Shown here: in pieces, positions 1 to 12,020 of the stretch
Numbering within the stretch: position 1 is the first letter of the stretch
How the letters are laid out: each line of letters begins with the position of its first letter
Source: Panopea generosa
Lineage: Eukaryota > Mollusca > Bivalvia > Adapedonta > Hiatellidae
Assembly: GCA_029582155.1 (NCBI GenBank)
Contig: CM055900.1
Location: forward strand, 42,771,236 to 42,835,235
Direction: 5' to 3'
DNA: 64,000 nt
Position numbers and translations under genes: made by a program
Notes under the pieces: generated by a model
Told to the model about the DNA's origin: nothing
The model's database searches: none
What the model saw: the letters and a program-made list of their open reading frames with translations, nothing else

Positions 1-3000
1 CTTAAATAGACAATGTGACTGAAGGAGGGTTCATTTGGGTAGGTTAATCATTATTTGTCTATATTGGTCAAACAGTCCTTACCTAAATAGACAATGTCAC
101 TGAAGGAAGGTTCATGTGGGTAGCTTAATCATTATTTGTCTATATTGGTCAAACAGCCCTTACCTAAATAGACGATGTCATTGAAGGAGCATTCATGTTG
201 GTAGGTTAATCATTATTTGTCTATATTGGTCAAACAGCCCTTACCTAAATAGACAATGTCATTGAAAGAGGGTTCATGTGGGTAGGTTAATCATTATTTG
301 TCTATATTGGTCAAACAACCCTAACCTAAATAGATAATTTCATCGAAGAAGGGTTTATGTGTGTAAGTTTATCATTATGTGTCTATATTGGTCAAACAAC
401 CCTTACCTAAATAGAAAATGTCATTGAAGGAGGGTTCGTGTGGGTAGGTTGATCATTATTTGTCTATATTGGTCAAACAACCCTTACCTAAATAGACAAT
501 GTCATTGTAGGAGGGTTCATGTGTGTAGGTTAATCATTATTTGTCTATATCGGTCAAACAGCCCTTACCTAAATAGACAATGTCATGGAAAGAGGTTTCA
601 TATGGGTAGGTTAATCATTATTTATCTATATTGGTCAAACAGCCCTTACCTAAATAGACGATGTCATGGAAAGAGCGTTCATGTGGGTAAGTTAATCATT
701 ATTTGTCGATATTGGTCAAACAGTCCTTACCTAAATAGACAATGTCATTGAAGGAGGGTTCATGTGGGTAGGTTAATCATTATTGTCGATATTGGTCCAA
801 CAGTCCTTACCTAAATAGACAATGTCATTGAAGGAGGGTTCATGTGGGTAGGTAAATCATTATTTGTCTACAATTGTCAAACAGCACTTACCTATATATA
901 CAATGTCATTGAAGGCGGTTTCATGTGGGTAGGTTAATCATTATTTGTCTATATCGGTCAAACAGCCCTTATCTAAATAGACAATGTCATGGAAAGAGGT
1001 TTCATATGGGTAGGTTAATCATTATTTATCTATATTGGTCAAACAGCCCTTACCTAAATAGACGATGTCATGGAAAGAGCGTTCATGTGGGTAAGTTAAT
1101 CATTATTTGTCGATATTGGTCAAACAGTCCTTACCTAAATAGACAATGTCATTGAAGGAGGGTTCATGTGGGTAGGTTAATCATTATTGTCGATATTGGT
1201 CCAACAGTCCTTACCTAAATAGACAATGTCATTGAAGGAGGGTTCATGTGGGTAGGTAAATCATTATTTGTCTACAATTGTCAAACAGCCCTTACCTATA
1301 TATACAATGTCATTGAAGGCGGTTTCATGTGGGTAGGTTAATCATTATTTGTCTATATTGTTCAAACAGCTCTTACCTAAATAGATAGTGTCATTGAAGG
1401 AGGTTTCATGTGGGTAGGTTAATCTCATTATTTGTCTATATTGGTCAAACAGCCCTTACCTAAATAGAAAATGTCATTGAAGGAGGGTTCATGTGGGTAG
1501 GTTAATCATTATTTGTCTATATTGGTCAAACAGTCCTTACCTAAATAGACAATGTCACTGAAGGAGGGTTCATGTGGGTAGGTTAATCATTATTTGTCTA
1601 TATTGCTCAAACAATCCTTACTTAAATAGACAATGTGACTGAAGGAGGGTTCATGTTGGTAGGTTAATCATTATTTGTCTATATTGGTCAAACAGTCCTT
1701 ACCTTAATAGACAATGTCACTGAAGGAAGGTTCATGTGGGTAGCTTAATCATTATTTGTCTATATTGGTCAAACAGCCCTTACCTAAATAGACGATGTCA
1801 TTGAAGGAGCATTCATGTTTGTAGGTTAATCATTATTTGTCTATATTGGTCAAACAGCCCTTACCTAAATAGACAATGTCATTGAAGGAGGGTTCATGTG
1901 GGTAGGTTAATCATTATTTGTCTATATTGGTCAAACAACCCTAACCTAAATAGATAATTTCATTGAAGAAGGGTTTATGTGTGTAAGTTTATCATTATGT
2001 GTCTATATTGGTCAAACAACCCTTACCTAAATAGACAATGTCATTGAAGGAGGGTTCGTGTGGGTAGGTTGATCATTATTTGTCTATATTGGTCAAACAA
2101 CCCTTACCTTAATAGATAATTTCATTGAAGAAGGGTTCATGTGTGTAGGCTGATCATTATTTATCTATATTGGTTAAACAGCCCTTACCTAAATAGACAA
2201 TGTCATTGAAGAAGGGTTCATGTGGGTAGGTTAATCATTATTTGTTGATATTGGTCAAACAGCCCTTACCTAAATAGACAATGTCATTGAAGGAGGGTTC
2301 ATGTGGGTAGGTTAATCATTATTTGTCTATGTTGGTCAAACAGCCCTTACCTAAATAGACAATATCATTGAAGGAGGGTTCATGTGGGTAGGTTAATCAT
2401 TATTTGTCTTTATTGGTCAAATAGCCCTTACCTAAATAGACAATGTCAATGAAGGAGGGTTCATGTGGGTATGTTAATCATAATTTGTCTATATTGGTCA
2501 AACAGTCCTTACCTAAATAGACAATGTCATGGAAGGAGGGTTCACGTGGGTAGATTAATCATTATTTGTCTATATTGGTCAAACAGCCCTTTCCTAAATA
2601 AACAATGTCATTGAAGGAGGGTTCCTGTGGGTCGTTTAATCATTATTTATCTATATTGGTCAAACAGCCCTTACCTAAATAGACAATGTCATGGAAGGAG
2701 CGTTCATGTGTGTCGGTTAATCATTTTTTGTCTATATTGGTGAAACAGCCCTTACCTAAATAGACAATGTCATGGAAGGAGCGTTCATGTGGGTAGGTTA
2801 ATCATTATTTGTCTATATTGGTCAAACAGCCCTTACCTAAATAGATAATGTCATTGAAGGCGGTTTCATGTGGGTAGGTTAATCATTATTTGTCTATATT
2901 GTTCAAACAGCTCTTACCTAAATAGATAGTGTCATTGAAGGAGGTTTCATGTGGGTAGGTTAATCTCATTATTTGTCTATATTGGTCAAACAGCCCTTAC

Positions 3001-6000
3001 CTAAATAGAAAATGTCATTGAAGGAGGGTTCATGTGGGTAGGTTAATCATTATTTGTCTATATTGGTCAAACAGTCCTTACCTAAATAGACAATGTCACT
3101 GAAGGAGGGTTCATGTGGGTAGATTAATCATTATTTGTCTATATTGGTCAAACAATCCTTACTTAAATAGACAATGTGACTGAAGGAGGGTTCATGTTGG
3201 TAGGTTAATCATTATTTGTCTATATTGGTCAAACAGTCCTTACCTTAATAGACAATGTCACTGAAGGAAGGTTCATGTGGGTAGCTTAATCATTATTTGT
3301 CTATATTGGTCAAACAGCCCTTACCTAAATAGACGATGTCATTGAAGGAGCATTCATGTTTGTAGGTTAATCATTATTTGTCTATATTGGTCAAACAGCC
3401 CTTACCTAAATAGACAATGTCATTGAAGGAGGGTTCATGTGGGTAGGTTAATCATTATTTGTCTATATTGGTCAAACAACCCTAACCTAAATAGATAATT
3501 TCATTGAAGAAGGGTTTATGTGTGTAAGTTTATCATTATGTGTCTATATTGGTCAAACAACCCTTACCTAAATAGACAATGTCATTGAAGGAGGGTTCGT
3601 GTGGGTAGGTTGATCATTATTTGTCTATATTGGTCAAACAACCCTTACCTTAATAGATAATTTCATTGAAGAAGGGTTCATGTGTGTAGGCTGATCATTA
3701 TTTATCTATATTGGTTAAACAGCCCTTACCTAAATAGACAATGTCATTGAAGAAGGGTTCATGTGGGTAGGTTAATCATTATTTGTTGATATTGGTCAAA
3801 CAGCCCTTACCTAAATAGACAATGTCATTGAAGGAGGGTTCATGTGGGTAGGTTAATCATTATTTGTCTATGTTGGTCAAACAGCCCTTACCTAAATAGA
3901 CAATATCATTGAAGGAGGGTTCATGTGGGTAGGTTAATCATTATTTGTCTTTATTGGTCAAATAGCCCTTACCTAAATAGACAATGTCAATGAAGGAGGG
4001 TTCATGTGGGTATGTTAATCATAATTTGTCTATATTGGTCAAACAGTCCTTACCTAAATAGACAATGTCATGGAAGGAGGGTTCACGTGGGTAGATTAAT
4101 CATTATTTGTCTATATTGGTCAAACAGCCCTTTCCTAAATAAACAATGTCATTGAAGGAGGGTTCCTGTGGGTCGTTTAATCATTATTTATCTATATTGG
4201 TCAAACAGCCCTTACCTAAATAGACAATGTCATGGAAGGAGCGTTCATGTGTGTCGGTTAATCATTTTTTGTCTATATTGGTGAAACAGCCCTTACCTAA
4301 ATAGACAATGTCATGGAAGGAGCGTTCATGTGGGTAGGTTAATCATTATTTGTCTATATTGGTCAAACAGCCCTTACCTAAATAGATAATGTCATTGAAG
4401 AAGGGTTCATGTTGGTAAGTTAATCATTATTTGTCTATATTGGTCAAACAGCCCTTTCCAAAATAGACAATGTCATAGAAGGAGCGTTCATGTGTCGGTT
4501 AATCATTATTTATCTATATTGGTCAAAGAGACCTTACCTATATAGACAATGTCATGGAAGGAGCGTTCATGCGGGTAGGTTAATCATTATTTGTCTATAT
4601 TTTTCAAACAGCTATAACCTAAATAGACAATGTCATGGAAGGAGCGTTCATGTTGGTAGGTTAATCATTATTTGTCTATATTGATCTAACAGCCCTTACC
4701 TAAATAGACAATGTCATGGAAGGAGTTTTCTTGTGGGTAGGTTAATCATTATTTGTCTATATTGGTCAAACAGCCCTTACGTAAATAGATAATGTCATTG
4801 AAGGAGGGTTCATATGGGTTGGTTAATCATTATTTATCTATATTGGCCAAACAGCCCTTACCTAAATAGACAATGTCATAGAAGGAAGTTACATGTGGGT
4901 AGGTTAATCATTATTTGTCTATATTATTCAAACAGCCCTTACCTAAATAGATAATGTCATTGAAGGAGGGTTCATGCGGGTAGGTTAATCATTATTTATC
5001 TATATTGGTCGAACAGCGCTTACCTAAATAGGCAATGTCATGGAAGGAGCGTTCATGTGGGTAGGTTAATCATTATTTATCTATATTGGTCAAACAGGCC
5101 TTACCTAAATAGACAATGTCATGGAAGGAGGTTTCATGTGGGTAGGTTAATCATTATTTGTCTATATTGGTCAAACAGCCCTTGCCTAAATAGACAATGT
5201 CATTGAAGGAGGGTTCATTTGTGTAGGTTAATCATTATTTGTCTATATCGGTCAAACAGCCCTTACCTAAATATACAATGTCATGGAAAGAGGTTTCTTA
5301 TGGGTAGGTTAATCATTATTTATCTATATTGGTCAAACAGCCCTTACCTAAATAGACAATGTCATGGAAAGAGCGTTCATGTTGGTAAGTTAATCATTAT
5401 TTGTCGATATTGGTCAAACAGTCCTTACTTAAATAGACAATGGCATTGAAGGAGGTTTCATGTGGGTAGGTTAATCATGATTTGTCTATATTGGTCAAAC
5501 AGTCCTTATCTAAATAGACAATGTCATTGAAGGAGGGTTCATGTGGGTAGGTTAATCATTATTTGTCTATATCGGTCAAACAACCCTTACCTAAATAGAC
5601 AATGTCATTGAAGGAGGGTTCATGTGGGTAGGTTAATCATTATTTGTCTATATTGGTCAATCAGCCCTTACTGAAATAGACAATTTCATTGAAGGAAGGT
5701 TCATGTTGGTAGGTTAATTATTATTTGTCTATATCGGTCAAACAGCCCTTACCTAAATAGACAATGTCATTAAAGGAGTGTTCATATGGGTAGGTTAATC
5801 ATTATTTGTCTATATTGGTCAAACAGTCCTTACCTAAATAAACAATGTCATTGAAGGAGGGTTCATGTGGGTAAGTTAATCATTATTTGTCTATATTGGT
5901 CAAACAGTCCTTACCTAAATAGACAATGTCACTGAAGGAAGGTTCATGTGGGTAAGTTAATCATTATTTGTCTATATCGGTCAAACAGCCCTTACTTAAA

Positions 6001-6840
6001 TAGACAATGGCATTGAAGGAGGGTTCATGTGGGTAGGTTAATCATTATTTGTCTATATTTGTCAAACAGACCTTACCTAAATAGACAATGTCATTGAAAG
6101 AGGGTTCATGTGGGTAGATTAATCATTATTTGTCTATATTGGTCCAACAGCCCTTACATAAATAGACAATGGCATTGAAGGAGGGTTCATGTGGGTAGGT
6201 TAATCATTATTTATCTATATTGGTCAAACAGCCATTACCTAAATAGACAATGTCATTGAAGGAGGGTTCATGTGGGTAGTTTAATCATTATTTGTCTATA
6301 TTGGTCAAACAACCCTTACCTAAATAGACAATGTCATTGAAGGAGATTTCATGTGGGTAGGTTAATCATCATTTGTCTATATTGGTCAAACAGCCCTTAC
6401 CTAAATAGACAATGTCATGGAAGGAGGTTACATGTGGGTAGGTTAATCATTCATTTGTCTATATTGGTCAAACAGCCCTTACCTAAATAGACAATGTCAT
6501 GGAAGGAGGTTACATGTGGGTAGGTTAATCATTATTTGTCTATATTGGTCAAACAGCCCTTACTTAAATTGACAATGTCATTGAAGCAGGGTTCATGTGG
6601 GTAGGTTAATCATTATTTGTCTATATTGGTCAAACAGTCCTTACCTAAATAGACAATGTCATTGAAGGAGGGTTAATGTTGGTAGGTTAATCATTATTTG
6701 TCTAAATTGGTCAAACAGCCCTTACCTAAATAGACAATGTCATGGAAGGAGGGTTCATGTGGGTGGGTTAATCATTATTTGTCAATATTGGTCAAACAGT
6801 CCTTACCTAAATAGATAATGTCATTGAAGAAGTGTTCATG
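1..6840. repeat. 81-bp satellite array (about 84 monomers)
   Basis: Tandem monomers of 81 bp, each containing landmarks such as TTACCTAAATAGACAATGTC and GTAGGTTAATCATTATTTGT. Successive copies of ACCTAAATAG fall at 81, 162, 243, 324 and 405, which sets the period. Because 81 is 27 codons, frames stay open over several monomers and give meaningless repetitive peptides. Higher-order structure is visible. A block of about 1,541 bp (19 monomers) starting near 1,290 is repeated almost exactly from about 2,830 to 4,370. A shorter block of about 404 bp (5 monomers) near 550-925 repeats near 950-1,330. The array runs off the left edge of the window. No function is seen. Confidence 0.97.
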
Positions 6841-7147
6841 TGTAACAGAACTGGGGCGAAACGTAAAGAAGTTTATATAAGTTTTATATAAATTGTATAA
6901 ACCATGAAACATACTAAAGTGCGAATAAGGAAGTCAGGCCGGTTGATAAATTATCAGCGGCTGACGAAGGAAGTAATCTGTTATTAACAATTAGATGACT
7001 AATAAAATGATCAGGTGTACGAGGCTAATAGCGAGCCAGCTTTGTACATCGGGTAATTAATAATCAATAAAAATCAGAATAAATGGACTGTTAATAAATT
7101 TTAATAAACTCAGCTAACTTGTGTTCGTCTTGTATCATCATACTACA
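6841..7147 (+). mobile_element. Probable solo LTR inserted in the satellite
   Basis: A 307-bp non-satellite block begins TGTAACAGAACTGGGG and ends CATCATACTACA, the TG...CA ends of an LTR. It splits a satellite monomer: the left flank ends in CATG and the right flank resumes at CATT followed by recognisable monomer sequence, so a 4-bp target-site duplication with one change is likely. Several AATAAA-like signals occur towards the right end. No internal retrotransposon sequence is present, so a solo LTR left by recombination fits best. The family (Ty3-like is my guess) cannot be settled here. Confidence 0.6.
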
Positions 7148-7210
7148 CATTTGGGTAACTTAATCATGATTTTCTATATTGGTCAAACAGTAGTTACCTA
7201 AATAAAAAAT
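7148..7210. repeat. Diverged last satellite monomer
   Basis: Sequence matching the 81-bp monomer (TCTATATTGGTCAAACAG, TTACCTAAATA) but with more substitutions than the main array. It shows that the LTR-like block inserted inside the array near its right edge. Confidence 0.8.
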
Positions 7211-9854
7211 GATATATGTCCTCAAGTTTACCACAAAGGCAATTTGGACTTGCAATTATGTCCTTATTATATAAATGTTGATTCAGATTACTGCAGTTAG
7301 TACGTAATCGTGTATGATATATCTGGACAGTTCGTTTTTCTGTATAATATTGGTTTAGTATCTTTTATTTATTAGCGTTTATATTTATTTGCATATATTA
7401 AGAGAAGTTGACTCTCTTATATGGTGTGGAAGATTGTTCAATTCACGCACAAAAGGAGGGTATGAATGAATTAAAATTAAATTGAGTATTACATGAAAAC
7501 GTCCTACGGTCTTGTACATTTTGAATGTTATGGACAATAAGATTACAAACATTTTCAGGGATAAGTGAATTTAGGTACGAATGAGTTCATTATGCATTTT
7601 GAAATAAAGGATTTATTTGTGTTTTTGTCTCCTAACTTTTGAAACATGCTACTAAGGTAAAATCATGATTACTATTCTTGCTGCTTCCAAATGAAACTTT
7701 TATTTTATATATTACATTAAACATGCTACTACGGTAAAATCATGATTGACGATATCCATGAAATAATAAATTTGCAAACCCATAAAAACTCACCCCTGAT
7801 ATCAGTAGTTACTAATGAATCATCTCCATCATTCCGCCCTCCGTCAGGTCGACCGGGATCCTGTCCAACTTTCCCATCGCCGCAGCACGAACATCCACAC
7901 CCCATCGTTGTAATAATCTTAAGATGATATTTTATAAACTGTGTCCGATTCCTTTAAATGGTCATTAAAAATAGCAGATAAAAATAAACCACGATCTTAA
8001 CGGGACAGTAAATCCATCACATTGAAATACGTTAGAGTAACGCGAACAATGCAAAATGTTATCGATAAACATGCACTGTCGCCATAGCATTACAAGCAGT
8101 GCGTGCAAAACCTATAATTATTTACAATACCCGATATACCCTACATAATAAAGCAATCGCATGATATTGACGGTTAGTGCACCGAGGTCATTGCTCTATA
8201 TAATGTATGGTGAGGTCGACTATATATATATCGCATTTTTTTACTCCTATAAATATACAGAGACTTTATATCCTTATTGACAAAAGTAATGAAATATTTT
8301 AAAAATATACTCTAGGTGCTTAAATATCGCTTTCAATAGTTATGATAATGTGGCTTTGAAATCAATACAGCGTTTCTTTATCCTTTAAGTGTACAAAGTG
8401 GTATTTAGACTATAACTTTCATTACAGGTAAATCTTTCATCGAATTGGTGAAAATAGGTAACAAATCAAAATGATAAATGAAATTAAATAAAGTTGCTAT
8501 TACCACATGCGATGAAATGTAAGATGACGGGAATGAAGACTTCAGTGTATGAGAAGTCAGTGGTGAGGACAATACTGCTACTGACGAGTGTCTTGAAGGG
8601 CTACCCCTAGTTAACAAGCATCGGACAGAAGAACCCAGTTGTAAAGTAAGCTTAGCTGACATTGGTGATATTGTATCATTTGCATCAGCAGGTAATGCTT
8701 TTCGAACATACCAAAACAATTTTTTTTTTCACCTTTTCCGTATATTAAAAACTGATAAATTGAATTTTACTGTTTTAAATCATAAAGTTGTTTACTATAT
8801 GATATATGTATGTACGATACAGTACAGTGGTATGTGTAGTATACAAAGCAAAAATTAAGAGAAATCAATTCTAAAAATGTACTTTAATACATATTAATGT
8901 AATCATTTTCAGCCTAAAACATCAACTGAAACTAGTGTATTAATGTGTAAAATCATTAAATATAACCGGTTTTTCGTCAGCTTATGTTATATATATCAAA
9001 TTTATTGCAGGTTATAGATATAGTAACGAGTGAGCAAATGACATTCGTAAAAGAGGTGCACGCATTTTGAGATTTACTACTCTTCCCTAGTGCTTGATGG
9101 AAAATTACCTTGGACATATTTTTCATGTATTATATAGGGAAATGCAGGATCGTTGTACTTTCGATTTTAGAAGTTAATAGTTGTATTATATAGGGAAATG
9201 CAGGATCGGTGTAGTTTCGATTTTAGAAGTTAATAGTATCTACCCATTATAACATCAATATAAAATACGTTTAAATAGCGTAAATGTTTCTTTTTTAATT
9301 ACTTTATAAAATGAACATTGTTTCATCGGGTTTTCTTACATTCAACTTGTATCACAGTTAAATTGTTAGGGCATACATATGTACCCATATAGTTATCCCA
9401 CCCCCAATATATCCGCACCGTTTGTCTCCCTTCTGGATCCGCACGGACATACCTTAAACGACAAAAAAACTGATTTTGAGCTGTTAAATATACAAATTTA
9501 TATTGTCATATCCGTATAAATCATTGTTAATCAACCGAAACTTACGTCAAGAAAGGTTAAGCATAACCTATATAATATGTATTGTAATGTTGGTATTGAA
9601 TACAATGAAAGGTTAATACCTAACGACTATTAATAAAGAGTCATGGTATAACTGCTGGCTATTGACTAGGTAAAATGAATAAATTTGATCTCATGCATAC
9701 TATAGATATAACAATAATGATGAACAAATACAAATGCTATGCACATAAAATATGCGCATACAAATACAACAAACGAATGAATCGATACACGACATATATT
9801 ACAGTTATACGGCTTTAAGTATTTTTATAACGATCTAGTAAATTGTTTTGTTTA
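7211..9854. other. Intergenic, no recognised gene
   Basis: AT-rich DNA without a recognisable gene. It contains a short TA run near 8222 and a 56-57-bp tandem duplication at about 9125-9236 (unit includes TATAGGGAAATGCAGGATCG). A plus-strand frame is open from about 8551 past 8694 and reaches a possible GTAATG donor, but matches no family I know. Confidence 0.5.
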
Positions 9855-10300
9855 TTGACGGTTATGTCACCTATCGTTTGAAGATGTTGATACCTGTTGT
9901 CGAGTTATTGTATATTGACGGTTTTGTAACCACCCGTGTAAAGGTGGTGACCCCTGTAGTCATTGTTTTGTAGATTAACTGTTCTGTCACCAACCGTGTA
10001 AAGGTGGTGACCCCTGTAGTCATTGTTGTGTAGATTAACTGTTCTGTCACCAACATTTGAAGTTGGTGGCACCTGTTGCACTTTTGACAGGTTACCACTG
10101 TTGGCACTTTTTATAATGACGGTTCTGTCACCAACCGTGTAAAGGTGGTGACCCCTGTAGTCATTGTTGTGTAGATTAACTGTTCTGTCACCAACCTTTG
10201 AAGTTGGTGGCACCTGTTGCACTTTTGACAGTTACCACTGTTGGCACTTTTTATAATGACGGTTCTGTCACCAACCGTTTAAAGATGGTGACCACTCTTG
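9855..10300. repeat. 60-bp / 141-bp hairpin tandem repeat
   Basis: Seven related units, each carrying a short inverted repeat such as CACCAAC...GTTGGTG or GTCACCA...TGGTGAC around a 6-12 nt loop. Units of about 60 bp are combined in a longer 141-bp period: GTAGATTAAC occurs at 10030 and 10171. No coding potential is believable. Confidence 0.85.
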
Positions 10301-12020
10301 GTATATGATGCTGTATATTAGTTGTACGTGATATTGTATATTTACTATGAGATGCGGTAGTTTTTTTATGTATGATGCAGTATTTTCGGTATATGATGCT
10401 GTACACACGTTGTACGTGATGCTGTATATGTACTATGAGATGCGGTGTTTTTTCTGTATAATGCAATTATTTCTTTATTCGATGAGTACATTGGTATTAC
10501 GCGATGCTGTTTATTATTATTTACTATGAGATTCGGTGTTTTTTTTATATGATGCAGTATTTTTGGTATATGAGGCGTACATACTTTGTACGCGATGCTG
10601 TATATTTATTATGATATGCGGTGGTATTTTCTATGATATTATGCAGTATTTTCGGTATATGATGCTGTACATAAGTTGTACATATGCTGTATATTAACTA
10701 TGAGATGCGGTGTTTTTTTCTGTGTGCTGTAGTGCTTTCGGTATATGATGCTGTTCATTAGTTGTACGTGATGTTGTTTATTTACTATGAGATGCAGTGA
10801 TTTTTTTATATGATGCAGTATTTTTGGTATATGATGCGTACATTGGTTGTACGTGATGCTTGGTATTTTTTGTGTGAAGCAGTATTATTTTATATGATGC
10901 ACTATTTTTGGTATATGATGCGTACATTGGTTGTACGTGATGCTTGGTATTTTTTGTGTGAAGCAGTATTATTTTATATGATGCACTATTTTTGGTATAT
11001 GATGCGTACATTGGTTATACGTGATGCGGTGTTTTTTCTATATGATGCGGTACTTTTGGTATATAATGCTTTACAGAAGTTATATGTTATGCTGTATATT
11101 TAATATGCAGTACTTTAGGTATATGAGGTTGTACATAAGTACATAAGATGATGTATATTTACAATGAGAGGCAGTGGTGTTTCAATATGATGCAGTTTTC
11201 AGTTTCGGTATTTGATGCTATACATCAGTAGTATGTGATGCTGTGTATTAACTTCGAGATGCGGTAATTTTTCAATATAATGTTGTTTCTAAGTTGTACG
11301 TGATAATTTATATTTGCTATGAGATGCGGTGTTTTTTTTCTATATGATGTAGTACTTTCTGTATATAATACAGTACATCAGTTGATGAGTATTAACTATG
11401 AGATGCGGTGTTTTTTCTATATGATGCAGTACTTTCGGTATATAATACAGTACATCAGTTGATGAGTATTAAATATGAGATGCGGTGTTTTTTTCTATAT
11501 GATGTAGTACTTTCTGTATATAATACAGTACATCAGTTGATGAGTATTAACTATGAGATGCGGTGTTTTTTTCTATATGATGCAGTACTTTCGGTATATA
11601 ATACAGTACATCTGTTGATGAGTATTAACTATGAGATGCGGTAATTTTTTCAATATAATATTGTACCTTAGTTGTACGTAATGTTGTTGATAAGATATGT
11701 GATCCGATGGTTTTTCTATATGATGATACTTTCGTTTTGTGATGCTATCAATTTGTTATATGATTTCATAGTTTCAATATGGATAGGCGAGGGAGTATTT
11801 TTACTATGATACGCGGTATTTTTTCTGTATGATGCAGTACTTTCGGTATATGATGATGTGCAATAGTTTTATGTGTTGCTGTATATTTACTATGATACGC
11901 GGTGTTTTTTCTATATGATGCTGTACAATAGTTGTACGAGATGCTGTATATTTATACTATGAGATGCGGTAGATTTTCTGTATGATGCAGTACTTTCGGT
12001 ATGTGATGCAATACTCTCGG
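10300..12020. repeat. Diverged tandem repeat, period about 80-94 bp
   Basis: Repeats of the type ACTATGAGATGCGGTGTTTT ... ATGATGCAGTACTTTCGGTA ... TTGTACGTGATGCTGTA. The marker TATGAGATGCGGT recurs at spacings of about 84 or 94 bp near 10350-10790, 84 bp at 10855-10939, and about 79 bp at 11391-11630. Copies are clearly diverged at both ends. Short open frames on both strands are by-products of the repetition. Confidence 0.9.

Noticed and set aside
440-5449. Open frames of 60-103 codons with 27-residue repeats
   Set aside because: They arise because the 81-bp satellite monomer is a multiple of three; there is no start context, codon bias or known domain.
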